Assembly (NCBI RefSeq): GCF_037975245.1
Contig: NC_092581.1
Coordinates: 17,113,303 to 17,177,302 of the forward strand
From: Apostichopus japonicus
Taxonomy: Eukaryota; Echinodermata; Holothuroidea; Aspidochirotida; Stichopodidae
DNA length: 64,000 nt
Direction of reading: 5' to 3'
In this document: positions 41,254-64,000 of the stretch, one piece after another
How the letters are laid out: each line of letters opens with the position of its first letter
Position numbering within the stretch: the first letter of the stretch is position 1
Program-made: the position numbers and the translations under genes
The notes under the pieces: generated by a model
What the model was told of the DNA's origin: nothing
The model's input: only the letters and a program-made list of their open reading frames with translations
Database searches by the model: none

Positions 41254-43865
41254 TAATGATAAAAACACAAGGAAAACTATAAGAACACAGACAATATAAT
41301 TTTAACTTTTCGTTGAAATGGCATAAAAAACCATATGCAATGAAATGGTTGTAATATTGGTCATTTAAATATGCATTTCCACAGATAATTTGTCTTTATA
41401 GCTATCAAATGTACTTCCACTTTTCTACAAAAAAAATTATACAAATGACTAATACCACATTACTAAATGTAATTATTATTATTATTATACCCACACACAA
41501 TTGCCCTCCACCAGGAGCTTTCAAAAATATATATATATAAAATAAATCCGTAACAGAACTTTTGTCGACCTGTTTCATGATAGGCAGTTTATGCGACAGA
41601 TAAAGACACAAATTAATAAGAGGTACAAACCACCATGACCAGGGCAAAACAAAAGAAAGAAAGAATAGCTTCGTTGTTGATGAAAACTTAACACAATAGA
41701 AGAAGCTTATGGATATGGGTATACCTTAATAATGACTTAATTCCAAATAACATTCCATGAAGTTAAAACTGTGAATACTCCAGAAAACTGGACACATTCT
41801 TATCATGGCATAAGGAACATTGCATTGACAAGCAGAAGATGGTCTCTAACCATGTAGACAGGTGATTATGCAATAATGCAAATTCATGCCTCTTGTCGTT
41901 TAGGAACAAGAAATCTTTGTCACAACTGAACAATCAAGTAAATGTCAAATTTACTCTACCACCAGGATTAGAATCTCTCTTATATCCGCTACCCCTCTCC
42001 CTCCCACCCCCCCCCCCCACACACACATTCTTTATACTCTTGATTAGTAATTCACTCTCCTTCAACTGTGTACAAGTGGTTAGGCACATGGAAGGGCATA
42101 GGGTTCACTAAGAGGACTAAAATCAAACATAGTCATGACATATGTGATCACATGAATGTCTGTTGTGAACTGAAATGATAACATTTGTAATGTGCTTCTT
42201 GTGAGTAATCCACCACCCCACCACCCCCCCCCCCCCTCCCTACATCAACCTTTGTTCTCAGTAGAATTGATGAATCCTTGTCTATGTTACCTGCAACATG
42301 GTAAAAGAAATGATTTATGCTGGAAACATCTTCAGCAGAATTTCATAGACATCATTTAAATTATTTTCTCATCTTAATTAGCTTTTAGCAATACTGAGTA
42401 TTCGTTGAATAATTGTAGCAATTTTTATTTATTTTTATAGAAATAATGGAAATCATAAGAGATAGACAGAACAACAAATTTAGGTAAATTTTGTTGCCTG
42501 GTAAAAATTATGCCTGCTTAAGTACATGTATTATCCAAATTGGAACCAATGAATATAAATTAGCTGTTGCATTCAAAAATTAAGTATTGAAATATACATA
42601 TTTCTGTATCTATATTAGCTTTGCCAGGCTAGGAAACACTCGATGGTCAACCTTAAAATAAGGGGGAGGACAAAATTAATTTCTAAACGATTCACCAATC
42701 ATGAAAACAACAAAGTTTAAATCTTACTTTGTTTAGTGAAAATCATTCATATGATTAAGTACCAGAAATGTATCAAGGAATTTGTTTTTAATTACAATTA
42801 AAATTCTGGATGAACTGAATGTTATAGCCGTATCATACACCCTCACAAGAATTAAAGCATAAATCACAAATTGAATCTTGTTACCATGCCAACTGTTAGT
42901 GATTGAAACTCCTAAGCCAACCTAGTGCGCACACTAATCTTATGCAACAGAGCCGTAGTGGTTCAAGTGCAACACTAACAACCTGCCATTAAGTGGAATT
43001 GGCCTAACAAGTAACTCATTTTTACTGTTGCCATGGTAACATGAGGATTACTTGCTTACTATAGTTAAAAAACAAATTATTTTTACTATGCTGCTGCTAA
43101 AAAAAATTCAATTATATCATATCAAATCATTTAACATGAGGAAAAAGATACAAATTACAGAAAATATGCAGACCAAGTATTACAATATTCTCGATAATCG
43201 TCATGAATTAACTGATAAACCAGGGTACCAGCCCCATCTATTCCTACAGAATGCTTCACTGTTTTTTAAATGGTGTAGGTGATTACATCCTAGCACCGTC
43301 AACCATAAGAGGTAACAACCGGACCATTGATAACAAATTGTTTTATAGTTTTAATATTTGAAGATCATAATGAGCAGAAGTTACTCATGAACAGATCATC
43401 ACAAACAACTGTTTGTTCCCTTTTGTTTATAGAATGTGAACAAAACAACATGACATGGTAAATAAAGCACATGCACATAGATAATGATATCCTAATTCTC
43501 AGTATGTAAATCTTCTTAATTATTACAGAGATTGCTTAATTGTCTTACAAACACACTCAAACAGAAGTGCTCCTGTCTCTCTAAAATACAAGACCAAAAT
43601 AATTATCTAGTACGACCCTTGAGAGACCTCTAAGGTTAACTAGCCTAGTGAACAGGTAAATCTAGTGTACAATAATCTGTTATTTAAGTACAACAACATG
43701 AATTAAAACAAAGAATATATTTCTCTTTCAATCATAGCCATTATTTGAAACACTTTGTGTTATACAATATCCTACCATAGCAATGAACATTGTGGATGTA
43801 GAATTTAGCTAATAAAAAGATGGGTGAAGGGCCTTCCAATTGAACCACCAAAACAGAAGTATTCT

Positions 43866-44291
43866 TTTCCTCTCCTCTTCCCCCTCTACTCTCCCTCTCT
43901 TCTCCCCTCCTCCCCTATCCCACCTCGACTCCTCCTCTCCTCTACCCTCCTCCCCTATCCCCATCTCTCCTCTCCCCCATCTGACCTCTCCCCCTCATTT
44001 CCTCTCCTCTCCACCACCTCTCCTCCACCCTCCTCCCCTATCCCCATCTCTCCTCTCCCCATCTGACCTCTCCCCCTCCTTTCCTTTCCTCTCCTCAACC
44101 CCCACCTCTCCTCTACCCTCCTCCCCTATCCCCACCTCTCCTCTCCTATACCCTCCTCTCCTCTGCACTACTCCCTCCTCTCCCACTCCTCTCCTCTACC
44201 CTACTCCCCCATCCCCTCCTCTCCCTCTCATGACCTCTCAACCCCTTTCCTTCTCCTCTCTCCCACCTCTCCTCCTCCTCCTCTCCTCTCC
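43866..44291. repeat. Long polypyrimidine CCTCTCC/CCCTAT-type simple repeat
   Basis: About 425 bp almost purely C and T on the plus strand, with recurring TCCTCCCCTATCCC and ACCTCTCCTCT. Open frames on both strands here (Ser/Pro/Leu-rich or Gly/Glu/Arg-rich) are by-products. Confidence 0.95.
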
Positions 44292-45833
44292 TTCTGTTTA
44301 CTAGATGATTGATATACTCTAAAAATATGGTTGATTACTACTGAAACTGGAAACATACTTTAAACCAAAACAGCACAGTCAATGATTATAACATAGGTTT
44401 TAGGACTACACAAGTTTGTTTTCGACAATAGATGGACAAAACATAGCTGGAAGAGGACTGATGGCATCAGCCACAAGTCTACAAAATGCCCTGCTAGACT
44501 GATGCCACAAGTCTACATCGTCTTCTGCTGAAAAAACATGAAAAAAGATTCTGGGCAAAAAAAAATTCAATGAAAGACAACGTTTGTTTATGTCTTGCAG
44601 CTATACATGTCATTGATGAACTAAAAGATAAACAGAATATATGAAAACTAGAGGTCCTGGAATGTCCTGTATTGGAGTGAACATGGCTCAGGAAATTACA
44701 TAAATGTTAAAACATCTCCTGTGTATTATCAGACTTTGACATGGAAAGGCACTGTGAATGGTTAGGGGAAGAAAAGGTAGGGAAATATCTATGCTTAAGC
44801 ATACAAGTTGTATTTGTACAAATAATTCATAAAAGTTCCGAGATTGACCTTGTCAAGGTCTGACCCTGCAAGTGACAGGTCTCCAGAAGGTACACCCTAC
44901 TAATAGCCCAAGAGCATTTTCTGTGGCCCTTGTAGATTTGTGCACATCACATCAGACTACTTCTATCTCTCTTTGTAAACATGACATAGCTTTTGGTCCT
45001 TGCTACTGAACAGATCAACAAGACTCTGGTAACTCCAACAAGGTAAAGATGGCCGAAAGAAGGGACAATTGGATTGCTGGTCATGAGAGCCTCTTGAAGA
45101 TGTTGCTCTGAGAAACATCTCTTAGAACAAATCTCCCCGACACTTTATTTGAATTCATGAGTAGGCTGTAGCTACACGATGAGTTAGACTTGTCATCCAG
45201 TAGAAGTAAAACTGATTGATTAATATAAACTACATAGCACAAGATATCCAGATGAAAGAAAGTTGGCTACAATGACTATGCTGTGACGTCGCATCGCCTT
45301 TCTCGTCTTGGGGTCTCCATTTTGAGTTGACAATCATGGAGGAATGGTAGTAGAAATATGCATAATCCTGTAAATGGGTGGTACTGTTGGTTACTTCACT
45401 ACTACTACATGGCCCCTTCCATTATCCGAGAAACCATACAGCTTCCTGCATGTCCCGTCATTGTACCGCAATTTATACTAATATCTGATAAATTCAGTTG
45501 TGGTTTATACATAAGAAAAGCTATCATACAGAGGTGTCTAGGCAGTGCAGTCAGTCAAATAAAGTATTACAAAGAACCTACTGGGCCTGATTTTGTAGAC
45601 CAACAACCTTCAAGGTTGTAATATCGTAGAATCCTCGCTTACAGGTCCCAGAAGTCGTCCGTCTTAGGCAGAGCTAAGAGACCCGCTCCTCCTTCTTCTG
45701 TACTCGGCTTGGTGGATATATATGAGAATGATACAAAATGAATACTAGCTGTCTTGCACTGACCTAGTAGTTGAGCTGATGATGATGATGAGGATGTTGA
45801 TGATGATGATAGTAGTAATGGTGACCCTTGACC

Positions 45834-62885
<17,052 letters not shown>

Positions 62886-64000
62886 CTGCAAATAGCAAAA
62901 ATATTGTTCAGTTATTAAAAAAAAAAAAAATTAGAGATGATTATCTCTCAAAACAGTTTTTATTGACAGGATAGGATCTTAAATAGGGATTAGGTAATAT
63001 ATGATAGAGATTAGAATTGATACAGGTGTTAAAGATAATGCCAATATAACTACATATAGCTAGTGATATAATGCAGTAGTTTGCATAAAGTAAGTGCCTT
63101 GATGATTAAAGACAGCACTGAAAAATAGTTGTTGAAAGTGACCACACCTAGAACATAAATACCCTGATTTGATCTAGCAATATGATTGGTCAATCTTGTG
63201 CATTACAGCGAATCACAATCTCTGATTAGCTCTGTTCACATATTCTGAGGACAACTTAAAAATTTGCAATGAATGTGCCATCCAACGGGGCTGTAAGTTA
63301 CAAACATACAAACATAGGATTGTAATTATCTATGTGCACAGATGGTTGCACAATGCTAACATTGACAACAGCACTGTTTCTAACAATAATGAATAAATGA
63401 TATGCTAAAATTCAAGTTCACTTCCCTCGCATGGTTTTCTTGTAAACGACGGATTAGAAGCATATATTTGTTGTCTATAGGCTGACTGAACATGGAACAT
63501 TATTGATTAATAAGTTAATTAGCATGAAAGTAATGAAGTAACAAAAAGTGGTAAGTACTTAGTGTATTAGTATGAAAACAGATCAACATGGCAGCTCAAA
63601 TCAGCTAGTCACACACTAAACACGCAAGGTCTGGTCCACATGGGCAAGACTGTGGACCAATTTATCTTTTTTGCCAAATTTGGCCCGCTTGGAGCCTATA
63701 GGGAACCATTTCCTAAAGTAAATAATGCATTGTACTATACCATATTTCTTTTTGTAAGAGAATAATGCCATCAGCTCTAGTGGAAACACTCATAATAACA
63801 ATAATAACTTAAGGCCCAGAGTTTAATATGCAAATTAGGACAGTCCTAGGTACATCGGTTACGCAGATCCAGGCTAGATATTTCATTGTTAGGTGTCTTA
63901 AATAGTAAATGAGATTCTTCAAGGATCACACATGATTGTCACATTATTATATCAAGCTAACTATTCAATACATTAACATTAAAGCAGAGAGTACACTGTA
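62886..64000 (-). other. Probable SH3KBP1 intron at right edge
   Basis: AT-rich, no coding exon recognised; upstream exons (SH3-A, SH3-B) are expected beyond the window. Confidence 0.6.

Larger units (their letters stand above)
35068..45833. other. Intergenic or DDX18 5'-UTR-intron DNA, transposon-rich
   Basis: No confident coding exon in nearly 11 kb. Contents: two hAT-like elements (35595-36084, 36209-37882), an inverted-repeat element (39092-39613), a degenerate minisatellite (40430-41175), an exon-like ORF (41195-41253) and a pyrimidine tract (43866-44291). The DDX18 promoter and the SH3KBP1 3' UTR should lie within it. A possible SH3KBP1 AATAAA (minus strand) is at 45144-45149. Confidence 0.6.

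Noticed and set aside
43824-44304. Ser/Pro-rich frames, 154 aa and others
   Set aside because: Translation of a C/T simple repeat; low complexity in every frame.

Overview
This is nuclear DNA of an animal. It holds four protein-coding genes with ordinary GT-AG introns, set in AT-rich DNA full of small DNA transposons, SINE-like copies, satellites and microsatellites. Deuterostome-like protein sequences (HTATSF1, alpha-tubulin, DDX18 and a CIN85/CD2AP-type adaptor) and the repeat style suggest a marine invertebrate deuterostome, most likely an echinoderm. That placement is inference; nothing here fixes the species.

Layout. 1-9035 (minus): 5' half of HTATSF1 (Tat-SF1/CUS2 family); its 3' exons lie beyond the left edge. 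9036-13473: intergenic, with a reverse-transcriptase remnant and an 8-bp-TSD hAT-like element. 13474-20919 (plus): complete three-exon alpha-tubulin gene with K40 replaced by threonine. 20920-24573: intergenic repeats. 24574-35067 (minus): complete coding region of DDX18 (yeast Has1), 12 coding exons, 754 residues. 35068-45833: long intergenic or 5'-UTR intron DNA with a 1.67-kb hAT-like element, foldback DNA and degenerate tandem repeats. 45834-62885 (minus): 3' half of an SH3KBP1(CIN85)/CD2AP-type adaptor, from before its third SH3 domain to the terminal coiled coil; the first two SH3 domains lie beyond the right edge.

The most interesting finding is in DDX18. Each of five consecutive introns (2 to 6) carries one sense-strand C/D-box snoRNA of a single family. 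All five share an identical 15-nt guide core complementary to the conserved 28S rRNA stretch AGACCGUCGUGA next to the peptidyl-transferase centre, the region modified by SNORD35 in human and snR73 in yeast. The host encodes a ribosome-biogenesis helicase, so host and passengers would act in one pathway. Two of the copies sit in a local duplication that also copied the end of exon 6.

A second RNA finding is a hammerhead-ribozyme-like motif in DDX18 intron 1 (34461-34499), with a decayed relative at 21536-21574 whose stem II shows a compensatory base-pair change. Other findings are six hAT-like non-autonomous elements, five with perfect 8-bp target-site duplications, a five-copy TTAA-flanked MITE family, and a composition break inside the tubulin coding exon.
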